64,000 nt of DNA from Luteimonas abyssi. Its GTDB lineage: Bacteria; Pseudomonadota; Gammaproteobacteria; Xanthomonadales; Xanthomonadaceae. Position numbers and translations under genes: made by a program. Positions within the stretch are counted from its first letter, which is position 1; every line of letters begins with the position of its first letter. The notes under the pieces were generated by a model. The model ran no database searches. It had not been told where the DNA came from and worked only from the letters and a program-made list of their open reading frames with translations. The stretch lies in contig NZ_KQ759763.1 in assembly GCF_001482195.1 (NCBI RefSeq), positions 630,459 to 694,458 of the forward strand, in the 5' to 3' direction. Of this stretch, positions 1-8,868 are shown in pieces.

Positions 1-628
1 GGCGGGGCTCGGATACGAACATGCCGAGCTGCCAGGCGATACGTTCGCGGGTGCCCAGCAGTGCGTGGGTCAGGTATCGCCGCCAGGCATTTTGCGAACT
101 CCCGGTGTACAGGGATTTTTTGGTATGCAGGTGGGCGACGATATCGAGCTGGATGATGTCGTCGCGAAACGTCGAGACGAACGGCGCGATGTCGCGTCCT
201 CGGTTGGCGACCACCTCGATAAGCAGTCGCTCGATACCCGAGGTGGCGCCGAAGCGGGATTCAACCTCGGCGACCGTGTCCGGATCCGTCACCGAAACCA
301 GCAGGGTGAACGGCACCGGCATCGCCGCGAGCAGATCCGCGAACTCATCGAGAAGGTCGGGATAAAACGCGTGCAGCATGACGCCGACCTTGAGCCGGAC
401 CTGCTCGAGCGGTGCCGGCGCGGCGAAACGATGGGCGACGACGAGGGGTGGAGGCGATGGAGGCGGGTGCGCCGCTTGACGCAGACGGGCCATGAAGCCG
501 CGCACACCGATGGCCCCGGCCATCTGCAGGGCGCGGCGCGTCACCGCGTACGTTCCGGCCAGTCCTCCGCCGTGGCGTTCGATGGAACGCCCGATGCTGA
601 GCACGAGGCGACGGAACAGCGGAATCAC
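1..628 (-). CDS. RgpF-like (rhamnan synthesis F) polysaccharide protein, 3' part outside the window
   Basis: I translated the minus strand directly; an open frame runs from a GTG at 628 to the window edge, giving 209 visible residues. The part from about residue 79 on matches the RgpF/PF05045 pattern: an HAFYPDLL segment near 86-93, VANRGRDIAPF at 140-150 and HLHTKKSLY at 167-174, followed by a WR..L...LLG stretch. Family members act in rhamnan or O-antigen assembly, often fused to glycosyltransferases. The GTG lies 5 bases after the stop of the flavoprotein gene upstream, so co-transcription is possible, but no clear ribosome binding site is visible and the start is uncertain. In Xanthomonas the LPS cluster is flanked by electron-transfer-flavoprotein genes (known), so this may be the edge of such a cluster (inference). 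Confidence 0.7.
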   Translation of the reverse strand, partial: MIPLFRRLVLSIGRSIERHGGGLAGTYAVTRRALQMAGAIGVRGFMARLRQAAHPPPSPPPLVVAHRFAAPAPLEQVRLKVGVMLHAFYPDLLDEFADLLAAMPVPFTLLVSVTDPDTVAEVESRFGATSGIERLLIEVVANRGRDIAPFVSTFRDDIIQLDIVAHLHTKKSLYTGSSQNAWRRYLTHALLGTRERIAWQLGMFVSEPR

Positions 629-633
629 AGGCG

Positions 634-2265
634 TTACAGATTCTGGTAATTCGGCCCCGAGCCGCCTTCCGGCGTGACCCAGGTGATGATCTCGTACGGG
701 TCCTTGATGTCGCAGGTCTTGCAGTGCACGCAGTTGGCGGCGTTGATCTGCAGGCGCTTGCCGTGCTCGGCCTGCGCATCCTCGACGATCTCGTAGACCG
801 CGGCGGGGCAGAAGCGGGTGCAGGGGTTGTTGTACTCCTCGACGCAGCGGGTCACGCAGATCGAGGTGTCGTGCACGTGCAGGTGCACGGGCTGGTCTTC
901 GTCGTGCTCGGTGGCGGCGAAGTAGACGCCGGCCAGGCGGTCGCGCGGCGGCAGGTCACGGGCGATGTAGTCGCGCTTGGGCTGCTCATGGCTGCCGACC
1001 TTGTCGAGCGCGGACCAGTCCGCCTTCACCTTCAGCGTCCACGGCGACAGGCCGGCGGTGGCGGTCTCCCAGGCGCCGTTGAGCAGGCCGAACCACAGGC
1101 CCTTCTTGAAACCGGGCTTGATGTTGCGCACCTTGCGCAGCTCGGCCATCGCATCGGAGGCGCGCAGCTTGGCGTCGAAGCCCGCCGGGGCCAGCGCGCC
1201 GGCGGCCAGATGTTCGGCGGCCAGCATGCCGCTGCGGATCGCCTGGTGGGTGCCCTTGATCTTGGGCACGTTGAGCAGGCCGGCGGTGTCGCCGATCAGC
1301 AGGGCGCCCGGCATCTCCACCTTCGGCAGCGACTGCCAGCCTCCGGTGACGATCGCGCGCGCACCGGCCGACAGGATGTTCCCGCCCTCCAGCAGCGGCT
1401 TGACCATCGGGTGGTGCTTCCACTGCTGGAAGGCCTCGTAGGGCGCGTAGTTCGGGTCATGGTAGTCGAGGCCGCTGACGTAGCCGATCGCGAGCTGATC
1501 GTTGTCCAGGTGGTAGATGAAGCTGCCGCCATAGGTGTGGTTGTCGGCCGGCCACCCGAGGGTGTGCACGATCTTGCCGGGCGTGACCCGGCCGGCCGGC
1601 ACCTGCCACAGTTCCTTGATGCCGATCGAGTACGCCTGCGGGTCGCTGTCGGCGTCCAGATCGAAGCGCCGTACCAGACGCTTGGTCAGGTGCCCGCGCG
1701 CGCCTTCGGCCAGCACGGTGACCTTGGCGCGGATGTCGATGCCGGCGGTGTAGCCGGGCTTGTGGGTGCCGTCCTTGGCGACGCCCATGTCGCCGATGCG
1801 CACGCCGGTCACGGTGCCGTCTTCGGCGTGCAGGGTCTCGGCGGCGGCGAAGCCCGGGTAGATCTCCACGCCCAGCGCTTCGGCCTGCGGCGCGAGCCAG
1901 GCGCACATGGCCCCCAGGCTGACGATGTAGTTGCCGTGGTTGCGCATGCCCGGCGGCACGATCGGCGCCTTGCGACCGCCGTCCTTGCCGAGCAGCCAGA
2001 ACTCGTCCTCGGTGGCCGGCACGCACACCGGCGGCGGGTTGTCGTGCCAGCCGGGCAGCAGAGCGTCGAGCGGACCGGGCTCGATCACCGCGCCGGACAG
2101 GATGTGCGCGCCGATGGTGCTCGATTTCTCGATCACGCAGACCGAGATGTCGGGATTGATCTGTTTCAGGCGGATCGCGAACGACAGACCCGCCGGGCCG
2201 GCGCCCACGGTGACGACGTCGTATTCCATCACGTCGCGTTCGACGGCGTCGGCTGGCTGGTTCAT
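634..2265 (-). CDS. Electron transfer flavoprotein-ubiquinone oxidoreductase (ETF-QO)
   Basis: 543 aa, the usual family length. It passes electrons from reduced ETF, loaded by acyl-CoA and other dehydrogenases, to ubiquinone at the inner membrane. An N-terminal FAD-binding GAGPAG lies at residues 21-26. The C-terminal domain has the 4Fe-4S ligands, including CVHCKTCDIKDP near the end. The start chosen (ATG at 2265) has a GGAG-containing stretch about 12 bases upstream; an internal ATG at 2229 would still keep the FAD motif. It is divergent from the AlkB gene across 93 bp. Stop and downstream polysaccharide gene are almost contiguous. Confidence 0.95.
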   Translation of the reverse strand: MNQPADAVERDVMEYDVVTVGAGPAGLSFAIRLKQINPDISVCVIEKSSTIGAHILSGAVIEPGPLDALLPGWHDNPPPVCVPATEDEFWLLGKDGGRKAPIVPPGMRNHGNYIVSLGAMCAWLAPQAEALGVEIYPGFAAAETLHAEDGTVTGVRIGDMGVAKDGTHKPGYTAGIDIRAKVTVLAEGARGHLTKRLVRRFDLDADSDPQAYSIGIKELWQVPAGRVTPGKIVHTLGWPADNHTYGGSFIYHLDNDQLAIGYVSGLDYHDPNYAPYEAFQQWKHHPMVKPLLEGGNILSAGARAIVTGGWQSLPKVEMPGALLIGDTAGLLNVPKIKGTHQAIRSGMLAAEHLAAGALAPAGFDAKLRASDAMAELRKVRNIKPGFKKGLWFGLLNGAWETATAGLSPWTLKVKADWSALDKVGSHEQPKRDYIARDLPPRDRLAGVYFAATEHDEDQPVHLHVHDTSICVTRCVEEYNNPCTRFCPAAVYEIVEDAQAEHGKRLQINAANCVHCKTCDIKDPYEIITWVTPEGGSGPNYQNL

Positions 2266-2358
2266 GCTGGCTCGGGCTCCGGTTGCAGAACGCAATTGTC
2301 GCGTTTCCGGCGTGAACGCGGCAAATTGAGAGTCGTTCCCGTCTTGTTGCCACACCCG

Positions 2359-2946
2359 ATGCTGCGCTCGCTCGAACTTCCCGGTGCCGATCTGCGTTTC
2401 GACTCCGCCTGGCTGCCGCGGCCGGAGGCCGATGCCGTGTTCGAGGCCCTGCACGCGGGGCTGGCGTGGGAAACCCATCGCATCCACTTGTTCGGCCGCC
2501 AAGTCGACAGCCCGCGGCGCAGCGTATGGGTCGGCGATCCCGACGCGCACTACCGCTACTCGGGCGCCGGCTTCGCGCCCCGGCCGTGGACGCCGGTGCT
2601 GCGCGCGCTGGGCGACAGGCTGGAGACCGCCATCGGCACGCGCTTCAACAGCGTGCTGGCGAACCTGTATCGCGACGGGCGCGACGGCATGGGTTGGCAC
2701 AGCGACGATGAGCCGGAACTGGGCACGCAGCCGGTGATCGCTTCGGTGAGTCTCGGCGCGCCGCGGCGGTTCGTGCTGAAGGCGCGGGTGGGCGATGAGC
2801 GGCTCGCACTCGAACTGCCGCCGGGGAGCCTGCTGGTGATGGGGGGCGACACGCAGCGTCACTATCGGCATGCGTTGCCCAAGACCGCGCGACCGGTGGG
2901 GCCGCGGATCAACCTGACGTACCGGTGGGTGGCGGGGCGTGGGTGA
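2359..2946 (+). CDS. alkB: AlkB-type 2-oxoglutarate/Fe(II) DNA or RNA dealkylation dioxygenase
   Basis: 195 aa. Oxidative demethylation of alkylated bases such as 1-methyladenine and 3-methylcytosine is the known role of the family. The Fe(II) ligands are visible as HSD (His114, Asp116) and His171, and the 2-oxoglutarate-binding arginines as RINLTYR (183-189). The NLYRDGRDGMGWHSDDE block resembles the short ALKBH2/3-like bacterial enzymes rather than the longer E. coli AlkB. The ATG at 2359 is the first in frame after the divergent promoter region and gives a complete N-terminus. No adaptive-response (Ada) gene is adjacent. Confidence 0.88.
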   Translation: MLRSLELPGADLRFDSAWLPRPEADAVFEALHAGLAWETHRIHLFGRQVDSPRRSVWVGDPDAHYRYSGAGFAPRPWTPVLRALGDRLETAIGTRFNSVLANLYRDGRDGMGWHSDDEPELGTQPVIASVSLGAPRRFVLKARVGDERLALELPPGSLLVMGGDTQRHYRHALPKTARPVGPRINLTYRWVAGRG

Positions 2947-2979
2947 GAGGGCGTGCTGTTCGGAGAACCTTCCTGGCTG

Positions 2980-3245
2980 AAGACGCCCTCATCCGCCTCC
3001 TCGGGGCACCTTCTCCCGCAGGCGGAAGAAGGGGCTGGCGTCCTGTCGGGACATCTTCTCCGGCAGGAATCTGCCCGGGTAGAGAAAAAGATGCAGGGGG
3101 CAGCTTTGGAACCCCTTTCCCGCGTGCGGGAGAGGGGCAGGGGTGAGGGCGGTAGGGCGCGGCATCGTCTGAAGCGCTCGTGTCTTTCAAGACACCCTCA
3201 TCCGCCTGTTCGGGCCTCTCTCCCGCAGAAAAGGAGGGAATCGCT
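2980..3245. repeat. Intergenic cluster of three related GC-rich repeat units
   Basis: The 326 bp gap between the convergent alkB and ilvE genes contains no gene. It carries three related blocks. Two read the same way (about 2983-3032 and 3189-3240) and share ccctcatccgcc followed by a ttcgggg/ctcgggg turn and tctcccgca. One is inverted (3112-3155) and has a near-perfect cccctttcccgc/gcgggagagggg hairpin followed by gggtgaggg. This is the look of REP-like dispersed intergenic elements; it may also end transcription from both sides. Confidence 0.55.
3112..3137. terminator. Hairpin between convergent alkB and ilvE
   Basis: Stem cccctttcccgc pairs with gcgggagagggg, with one mismatch and a two-base loop. 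There is no T-run on either side, so it is at best a weak bidirectional terminator and may simply be part of the repeat. Confidence 0.35.
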
Positions 3246-3272
3246 GATGGCGTGCCTGAAGGAGGGCGCGCC

Positions 3273-4190
3273 CTAGAACCGGTCGAGCCAGCCGTAGGTG
3301 TCGGGCGTGGTGCCTTCGAACAGGCCGAAGAACGCCTGCTGGAGCTGGCGGGTCACCGGACCGACCTTGCCGGTGCCGACCGCGCGGCCGTCGACCGAGC
3401 GGATCGGGGTGATTTCCGCCGCAGTGCCGCACATGAACAACTCGTCGCACAGGTACAGATACTCGCGCGGCAGGTCCCGCTCCACCACGTGTAGGCCGGC
3501 GTCGCGGGCCAAGGTGATCAGGGTGTGGCGGGTGATGCCGTTGAGCAGCGCGGCGCTGACCGGCGGGGTGTGCAGCACGCCGTCGAACACCAGGAACAGG
3601 TTCTCGCCAGCGCCTTCCGACAGCAATCCGGTCGAGGCCAGCGCGATGCCCTCGCCGAAGCCGAGCCGCCGGGCTTCGCGCGCGACCAACTGGCCGGAGA
3701 GGTAGTTGCCGCCGGCCTTGGCGCCGGCCGGGATGGTGTTGGGTGCGAAACGCTGCCAGCTCGACACGCAGGCGTCGATACCGGTTTCCAGCACGCCCTC
3801 GCCCAGATAGGTGCCGAACGACCACGCGCCGATCGAGACGTCGATCGGGGTCTCGGCCGTCAGGCCGAAGCCGCCCAGGCCGCGGAAGGCCACCGGGCGG
3901 ATGTAGGCCGCGTCGAGGTTGTTCCGGCGCAGGACCTCGCGGGTGGCGTCGTTGAGCTCGTCGAGCGTGTACGGGATCTCGAAGTCGTGGATCTTGGCCG
4001 AGGCGTACAGCCGGCGGTTGTGGTCGCTCAGGCGGAAGATCGCCGGGCCGTCGGGGGTGCGGTAGGCGCGGATGCCCTCGAACACCGAGGAGCCGTAATG
4101 GATGGCGTGCGCCATCACATGGGTGGTCGCTTCGGCCCAGGGCTTGATGGTGCCGTTGTGCCAGATCCATTCGGGGTATTGCATGCGCAT
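3273..4190 (-). CDS. ilvE: Branched-chain amino acid aminotransferase (class IV, PLP)
   Basis: 305 aa, standard for IlvE. It catalyses the last step of leucine, isoleucine and valine synthesis, moving the amino group from glutamate to the branched 2-oxo acid. The PLP lysine is Lys158 in GAKAGGNY, and the GSSVFEGIR block (33-41) and the late MCGTAAEITP block are typical. Two start codons lie six bases apart (4190 and 4184); I chose the outer one, and there is no strong ribosome binding site to decide. The gene stands alone, convergent with alkB. Confidence 0.93.
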   Translation of the reverse strand: MRMQYPEWIWHNGTIKPWAEATTHVMAHAIHYGSSVFEGIRAYRTPDGPAIFRLSDHNRRLYASAKIHDFEIPYTLDELNDATREVLRRNNLDAAYIRPVAFRGLGGFGLTAETPIDVSIGAWSFGTYLGEGVLETGIDACVSSWQRFAPNTIPAGAKAGGNYLSGQLVAREARRLGFGEGIALASTGLLSEGAGENLFLVFDGVLHTPPVSAALLNGITRHTLITLARDAGLHVVERDLPREYLYLCDELFMCGTAAEITPIRSVDGRAVGTGKVGPVTRQLQQAFFGLFEGTTPDTYGWLDRF

Positions 4191-4317
4191 ATGTCCGTCG
4201 GCCGGGAAGGCGGCATTCTGCCATTCCCCGGCCGTGCGGACACGGTCGCGCAGCGGACCGCGGGGTCGGAGCGGGCTTCGCCGGATCCGACCACCGCGGC
4301 CGCCGTGACCGGGTGGC

Positions 4318-5580
4318 TCAGCGGAACCCGGCCACCGTGGCGCGTCGATTGTTGATGACGCGCGCGTTGTCGTGGGTGGCGGCGGTACCCATGGGCGCGC
4401 CGTTGTAGGTCCGACTGCGGTTGGACCAGTAGTTGACCCGGGTGCAGCCCGGGCTGCAGTTGTAGGCCATGATCGTGCGGAAGGCACTGCCGGGATGCCG
4501 GTAGCCGTGCCCGTAGGGATACGCGTTGTTGGTGGCGATCTCCGGGTTGTGGTGCGCGCCGAAGTTGTGGCCGATCTCGTGGGCGAAGGTGTAGTAGCCG
4601 GTCGCGCAGCCGTAATGCACCACGCTGAAGGCATAGGCGGCGCTCGCGTTGAGGTAGCCGATGCCGCACGACGCGCTGTTGTTGATCACCAGCACGCTGA
4701 GATCGGCGGCGGTGCTGTTGCGGGTGGCGTGCCAGCCGTCCATGAAGCCGTCGCTGGTGCCGCGGAAGTGGTCGAGGGCGGTACTGAAATTGGTGCCGGT
4801 GTAGGTGGTGGTGCCCACGTGCGCCAGTTGCAGGGTGACTTGCGCCCCGCTGTTGGCGAAGCCCTGGTTGCTCTCGGCGACGGCGAGGTTGGCGAAGCCG
4901 GTGATGTCGCCGATCGCGCTGGCCGCCGCGTTGGAGATGAGCACGCCGACGCGGACGACGGTGTTGTTCTTGTTCTCGGGGATTTCCAGATGGTCGAAGA
5001 CCAGGGGCTGGATCGGCGTATGGCGATGGCCGGCGGGATGGTCGGGCGGCATCGACGCGGTGTCCATGCGGGTGAGCACATGGCCGCCGTCGGCCAGCGG
5101 CCGCAGTTGATAGATCTCGCCACCACTGCGGATGGTGCCGGTCAGGCGGTCGCCGTTGCGGACCACCAGCACCGACGCATCGGGATCTTCCAGCGCTTCC
5201 TTTTCGCCGAACCGCTGCAGGCGTGCGCGCGTGTCGTCGGCATTCAAGGTGCCGGACCACACGATGGTGCCGTCGGGGTTCGTGTAGGCGTACTGCTGTT
5301 CGGCCTGCACGCGCACGCCGGGTGCGATTTCCATGTCCAGATGTTGCACGGCCTCGTCCAGGAGGGTGGCCTCGACCGCCAGGGCGACGAGATCGCGGCT
5401 GGCGGGCTCGGCCTGGATCGCCTGGAGCACCCGGTCGTCGCTCGCGGCCACCGACGCCTTGGCCTGGGGCGCGATCGAAAACAGCGTGTCGGCACTTCCG
5501 GCCGCGGCGGCGGTGGAGGCGAACAGGGTCAGCATCGAGGCGGCCAGCAGGCGCCTGCGGAAAGTACGGCGGACGGTCAT
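4318..5580 (-). CDS. Secreted M12-type zinc metalloprotease (peptidyl-Asp metalloendopeptidase-like)
   Basis: 420 aa. A typical signal peptide covers residues 1-26 (RRTFRRRLLAASML then A-rich). The zinc site HEIGHNFGAHH starts at residue 334 and is followed by the Met-turn TIMAY near 369-373, the metzincin (M12) signature. A long N-terminal region (about 30-200) is the probable pro-domain, and six cysteines cluster around the catalytic domain. The start is fixed by an AAGGAG ribosome binding site eight bases upstream. Similar Xanthomonadaceae proteins are annotated as peptidyl-Asp metalloendopeptidase; the cleavage specificity here is not readable from the sequence. It would act outside the cell. 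Confidence 0.85.
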   Translation of the reverse strand: MTVRRTFRRRLLAASMLTLFASTAAAAGSADTLFSIAPQAKASVAASDDRVLQAIQAEPASRDLVALAVEATLLDEAVQHLDMEIAPGVRVQAEQQYAYTNPDGTIVWSGTLNADDTRARLQRFGEKEALEDPDASVLVVRNGDRLTGTIRSGGEIYQLRPLADGGHVLTRMDTASMPPDHPAGHRHTPIQPLVFDHLEIPENKNNTVVRVGVLISNAAASAIGDITGFANLAVAESNQGFANSGAQVTLQLAHVGTTTYTGTNFSTALDHFRGTSDGFMDGWHATRNSTAADLSVLVINNSASCGIGYLNASAAYAFSVVHYGCATGYYTFAHEIGHNFGAHHNPEIATNNAYPYGHGYRHPGSAFRTIMAYNCSPGCTRVNYWSNRSRTYNGAPMGTAATHDNARVINNRRATVAGFR

Positions 5581-5834
5581 GGCAAAACTCCTTTTTCGGC
5601 GGTGTCCGCGTCGGCGGAAGATGCGACGCCTCGCCAGCCTAGAAGTTCTCTGGCACGCATCGGGCCGTCGGGGCGCCTCGGGTGCCGTGGGCTGCAAGGA
5701 CTGCGAGCGGCATCCTTTCGGAGGTGTGACCACGATGGTGAAAGCCCGCCCGGCGCGCTGCGCTGCGGCACAGCCGGCCGCGTGCCGCGCCGTCGTGGGT
5801 CGGTCGTCCGGAGCTGGCGACGATGTTCGGCGGT

Positions 5835-6437
5835 CTACAGGCTGACCCACCAGCAGCCCATGTGCCGGCGCAGGTTCAGCACCGTGCTGCGGGGGGTGAT
5901 GCGGTCGCCGACGGTCTGTTCCAGACGCAAGGCGGTCGGGGCGCTGCGGCGCGGCGCGGGCGCTGCGGCCGCGGGGGGCTGGGGAAAGGTCGATGCGGCG
6001 AAGCTGTTGCTGCGGGCGGTGGCAGCGACCGCCGCGGCCTCGGGCCGGACGGCGGCGATATCGACGAGCGGGCGTTGCACGATCGCATCCAGGCGATCCA
6101 TCACGCCGTATCCGCCGCGATGCGACATCCCGGCGAAGTGATAGACGCCGGCCAGACGGTTGACGTCCCGGTTGTCGACCGCCGCGCTGATTTCGTGGAC
6201 GAGGTCGCGCAGCGTGCGCGCGCAGCCGAGTGCGATCCGACGCTGGGCGCCGGCGCTCTCGCCCGGTACCGGGCGGGCAAGCGCCCCGATGTCGCCGCAG
6301 CGGCGATCGGTATAGATCGCGGAGCCATCCGGACCGATGCACCGGTTGATCTGCGTCTGTGCCGCTGCGGGCCCGGAGGCGGCCGGGCCGAGGCCGGCGA
6401 GGGCGAGCAGGACGGCGAGAGTGCACAGGCGGCGCAT
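5835..6437 (-). CDS. Exported protein with DUF4124-like N-terminus
   Basis: 200 aa with an N-terminal signal peptide (RRLCTLAVLLALAGLG, cleavage near AAAQ, residue 27). Just after it comes NRCIGPDGSAIYTDRRCG, the hallmark of DUF4124 proteins, a small exported family with paired cysteines and unknown role. The central part (70-120) is unassigned, and a proline/alanine stretch near 150-165 looks like a linker. The C-terminus ends in a short hydrophobic GCWWVSL. The reading frame extends far upstream, but the signal peptide decides the start. It lies 50 bp downstream of metF on the same strand and might be read through from it. Confidence 0.6.
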   Translation of the reverse strand: MRRLCTLAVLLALAGLGPAASGPAAAQTQINRCIGPDGSAIYTDRRCGDIGALARPVPGESAGAQRRIALGCARTLRDLVHEISAAVDNRDVNRLAGVYHFAGMSHRGGYGVMDRLDAIVQRPLVDIAAVRPEAAAVAATARSNSFAASTFPQPPAAAAPAPRRSAPTALRLEQTVGDRITPRSTVLNLRRHMGCWWVSL

Positions 6438-6487
6438 GGCGGAAGCGTACCCCGGCACGGACCGGGCCGCTGAATGCACGGCGACGC

Positions 6488-7312
6488 TCAGTCGAGCCGG
6501 GCGAGCACCGCTTGGCTGGGACGGGCGAGATTCAGCGCGTAGAAGTGCAGCGCGGGAGCGCCGCCGTCGATCAAGCGCCGACACAGCCGTGCGACCAGGT
6601 CCGCGGCGAACTCGCGGATCGCCCCGCTGTCGTCGCCGTAGCCCTGCATGCGCTTGACGACCCAGCGCGGGATTTCGGCGCCGCAGGCTTCGGAGAACCG
6701 TCGCAGCTGGGAGAAGTTGGAGATCGGCATGACGCCGGGGACGATCGGCACCTCGACGCCTGCCGCGCGCGCATCGTCGACGAACTGGAAGTACGCATCG
6801 GCGTTGTAGAAGTACTGGGTGATCGCGCTGTCGGCGCCGGCGTCGATCTTGGCCTTGAAGTGGCGCAGGTCGGTCAGCGCGTCGTCGGCCTGGGGATGGG
6901 TTTCCGGGTAACAGGCCACTTCGATGTGGAAGTGGCTGCCGGTTTCGGCACGGATGAAGGCCACCAGGTCGGCGGCGTAGCGGAGATCGCCCGGGCGGCC
7001 CATGCCCGAGGGCAGGTCGCCGCGCAGCGCCACCAGGCGGCGGCAGCCGATTCCGCGATACAGCGCCAGCAACTTGCGGATTTCCTCGCGCGTCCCACCC
7101 ACGCACGACAGGTGTGGGGCCGCGTCGAACCCGTGGCGCTGATGCAGGCGGCGCACGGTCTCGGGCGTGTAGCTGAGCGTCGAGCCGCCGGCGCCGAACG
7201 TGCACGAAACGTATTCCGGCGCATGCACCTTCAGACGCTCGGCGGACCGGTCCAGTTGCGTGCGCTGCTCGTCGGTCTTGGGCGGGTAGAACTCGAAACT
7301 GAGCGGGATCAT
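6488..7312 (-). CDS. metF: 5,10-methylenetetrahydrofolate reductase
   Basis: 274 aa. It makes 5-methyltetrahydrofolate, the methyl donor for methionine synthesis, using FAD and NAD(P)H. The opening SFEFYPPKT (5-13) and the VALRGDLP motif near 93-100 are characteristic of this TIM-barrel family. Divergent from the DUF3228 gene with a 166 bp shared regulatory region that contains an ATCGCGAT palindrome at 7354-7361. That could be a regulator site for methionine-cycle genes, but I cannot assign it. Other methyl-cycle genes of the window are ahcY near 31 kb and metK near 41 kb, so metF is not in an ahcY-metF operon here. Confidence 0.95.
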   Translation of the reverse strand: MIPLSFEFYPPKTDEQRTQLDRSAERLKVHAPEYVSCTFGAGGSTLSYTPETVRRLHQRHGFDAAPHLSCVGGTREEIRKLLALYRGIGCRRLVALRGDLPSGMGRPGDLRYAADLVAFIRAETGSHFHIEVACYPETHPQADDALTDLRHFKAKIDAGADSAITQYFYNADAYFQFVDDARAAGVEVPIVPGVMPISNFSQLRRFSEACGAEIPRWVVKRMQGYGDDSGAIREFAADLVARLCRRLIDGGAPALHFYALNLARPSQAVLARLD

Positions 7313-7478
7313 CGGATGGCGGATCGAGGATGGCCGAAGCAGTGTATCTCTTTATCGCGATGGATGTTTAGAGGTCGTAAGAGGCCATGGGTGTCGAGAG
7401 ATCGCGGGGCGGCGCGAACTCGGTCCTGACGGTACCCTGCGCGCCGGCCCCTTCCCGATCGCGCCCCGATCCAGCCCG

Positions 7479-8033
7479 ATGTCCATCGTCCTGACCGATT
7501 TCGCACGCACCCGCCTGTTCCCGTCCACGCCGCGCCCGAACACCATCCAGGACCTCACCGCCGAGGCCTTCGAGCGCTGGCTCAACGACGACGTGCCGGA
7601 GCGCGTGCTCGAAGGCTATGCGCCGTTCTGCCGCCTGCACGCGCACCGCAATGTCACGTCCACGCGCTGTCTCACCGCGCCGATCACCGAAGACAACCGC
7701 CACCTGCTGCGGTCGGCCTACGAAGCGCGCTCGCGCGAGGAGTTGCCGGTGCTGGTGCGCTGGTTCGAGGGCGTCGAGCCACCGGTCGCGCGGTATCTGC
7801 TGCCGATCCTCTACAGCCGGGAGCAGCTGGCCGTGGAGGGGGTGCCGATCGAGGCCGACTGGGGCGTGGTCGGCTGCCTGTACACGATGGCCCCGGAGGA
7901 AATCCCGATGGCGCCGATCACCATGCTGCGCAACGCGCTGGGCGTGGAGGAGGGTGGGTCGGGCGTGCCGCTGGACCGCGACGCCTACCGCCGGAGCGTG
8001 GCGTTCTGGGAGCGCAATGCGAACTGGCGCTGA
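7479..8033 (+). CDS. DUF3228 family protein
   Basis: 184 aa, soluble, no signal peptide. The sequence (FARTRLFPSTPRP near the start, the RFEG and GVVGCLYT-like blocks, then the ending VAFWERNANW) resembles DUF3228, a conserved single-domain family of unknown function in Proteobacteria. The start follows a divergent promoter region shared with metF. Nothing in the neighbours points to a role. The downstream gene begins 153 bp later behind its own TAAAAT box, so this is probably a single-gene unit. Confidence 0.75.
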   Translation: MSIVLTDFARTRLFPSTPRPNTIQDLTAEAFERWLNDDVPERVLEGYAPFCRLHAHRNVTSTRCLTAPITEDNRHLLRSAYEARSREELPVLVRWFEGVEPPVARYLLPILYSREQLAVEGVPIEADWGVVGCLYTMAPEEIPMAPITMLRNALGVEEGGSGVPLDRDAYRRSVAFWERNANWR

Positions 8034-8156
8034 GGTGCCGCCCGCGGACGCGTCGAAGCGCGTCGGAAGAGCCTCGAGGCGGGGCGGAAAGCGCTTCGTC
8101 GTCCGGTTTCGTCGCCCAGGGGGGGCGAGCGGACGCCGGCGGACCCGGATCGGCTG

Positions 8157-8162
8157 TAAAAT
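8157..8162 (+). promoter_or_regulatory. Candidate -10 box of the DUF3348-DUF802-OmpA-DUF2894 operon
   Basis: TAAAAT lies 24 bases before the DUF3348 start in the only A/T-rich spot of the intergenic region. No good -35 box is visible at 17 bp. Confidence 0.35.
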
Positions 8163-8186
8163 GGTCGTTTTTTCGCCAGCCAGAAG

Positions 8187-8864
8187 ATGCAACCTCTCCC
8201 ACAGGCGCCGACGGGTGGCCCGACCTTCGTGCGCCTGCTGGCCCGCCTGGCCGATGCCGGTCCGGTTGCCGTCGGGCCACCCCTGGCGGAGCCGCTGAGC
8301 CGATGGATCGACTGGAATCGCGCGGTGGCGCTGTCGACCGCGCTGGATGGCCGCCCGCCGCCTCCCGATTCCGATGTCCCGTTGTTCGACGACGCGGAAG
8401 ATGCGGCCTGTGCGGCCGCCCGCGACGCGCTGCGCCGTGCGGCCGTGGATGAGCGTGCCGCGCCGGTACCGGCGGACGCCCCCCCTGAGTTCCCGGTGTT
8501 CCGCAAGCGGTACGTGAAGCTGCAGCAGGCGATGCAGGCCACTACCGGCCGCCTGCGCGGGGAGTTGCGCGACCGCCTGCCCCGGGTCTCTCCGGACCTC
8601 GCTCGATTGGCCGAGGTGGACGCGGCGATGGAGCGGGTGCTCGGTCCACGCGAATACACGCTGCTGGCGAAGGTGCCCGACGTGCTCGAAATTCACTACG
8701 CGCGATTGCGCGACGCCGCCCCCGCGGCAACGGATCCGGCGCGGCCGGGTCCCTGGCTGGACGCCTTCCGCCGCGACATGCACGACGCGGCGCTGGCCGA
8801 ACTCGATGTCCGTTTTCTCCCCATCGACGCCCTGCTCGCGGCGTTGCGGGCCGACCCAAGGTAA
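8187..8864 (+). CDS. DUF3348 family protein, first gene of the motor-like operon
   Basis: 225 aa, soluble, no membrane segment or signal peptide. It matches DUF3348 by its opening, its overall length and its central FPVFRKRYVKLQQAMQ helix region. The family is known from Xanthomonadaceae and Burkholderiales, where it precedes DUF802 genes. The second half is strongly helical and charged. Function unknown; being first in the operon and only 4 bp from the DUF802 gene, it is probably a cytoplasmic partner of the membrane complex encoded next (inference). Confidence 0.8.
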   Translation: MQPLPQAPTGGPTFVRLLARLADAGPVAVGPPLAEPLSRWIDWNRAVALSTALDGRPPPPDSDVPLFDDAEDAACAAARDALRRAAVDERAAPVPADAPPEFPVFRKRYVKLQQAMQATTGRLRGELRDRLPRVSPDLARLAEVDAAMERVLGPREYTLLAKVPDVLEIHYARLRDAAPAATDPARPGPWLDAFRRDMHDAALAELDVRFLPIDALLAALRADPR

Positions 8865-8868
8865 CGCC

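Noticed and set aside
724..2946. Long open frame on the plus strand covering the ETF-QO gene and running into alkB
   Set aside because: Only the last 195 residues are AlkB-like; the rest is the antisense of a clear ETF-QO gene and is a product of high GC content.
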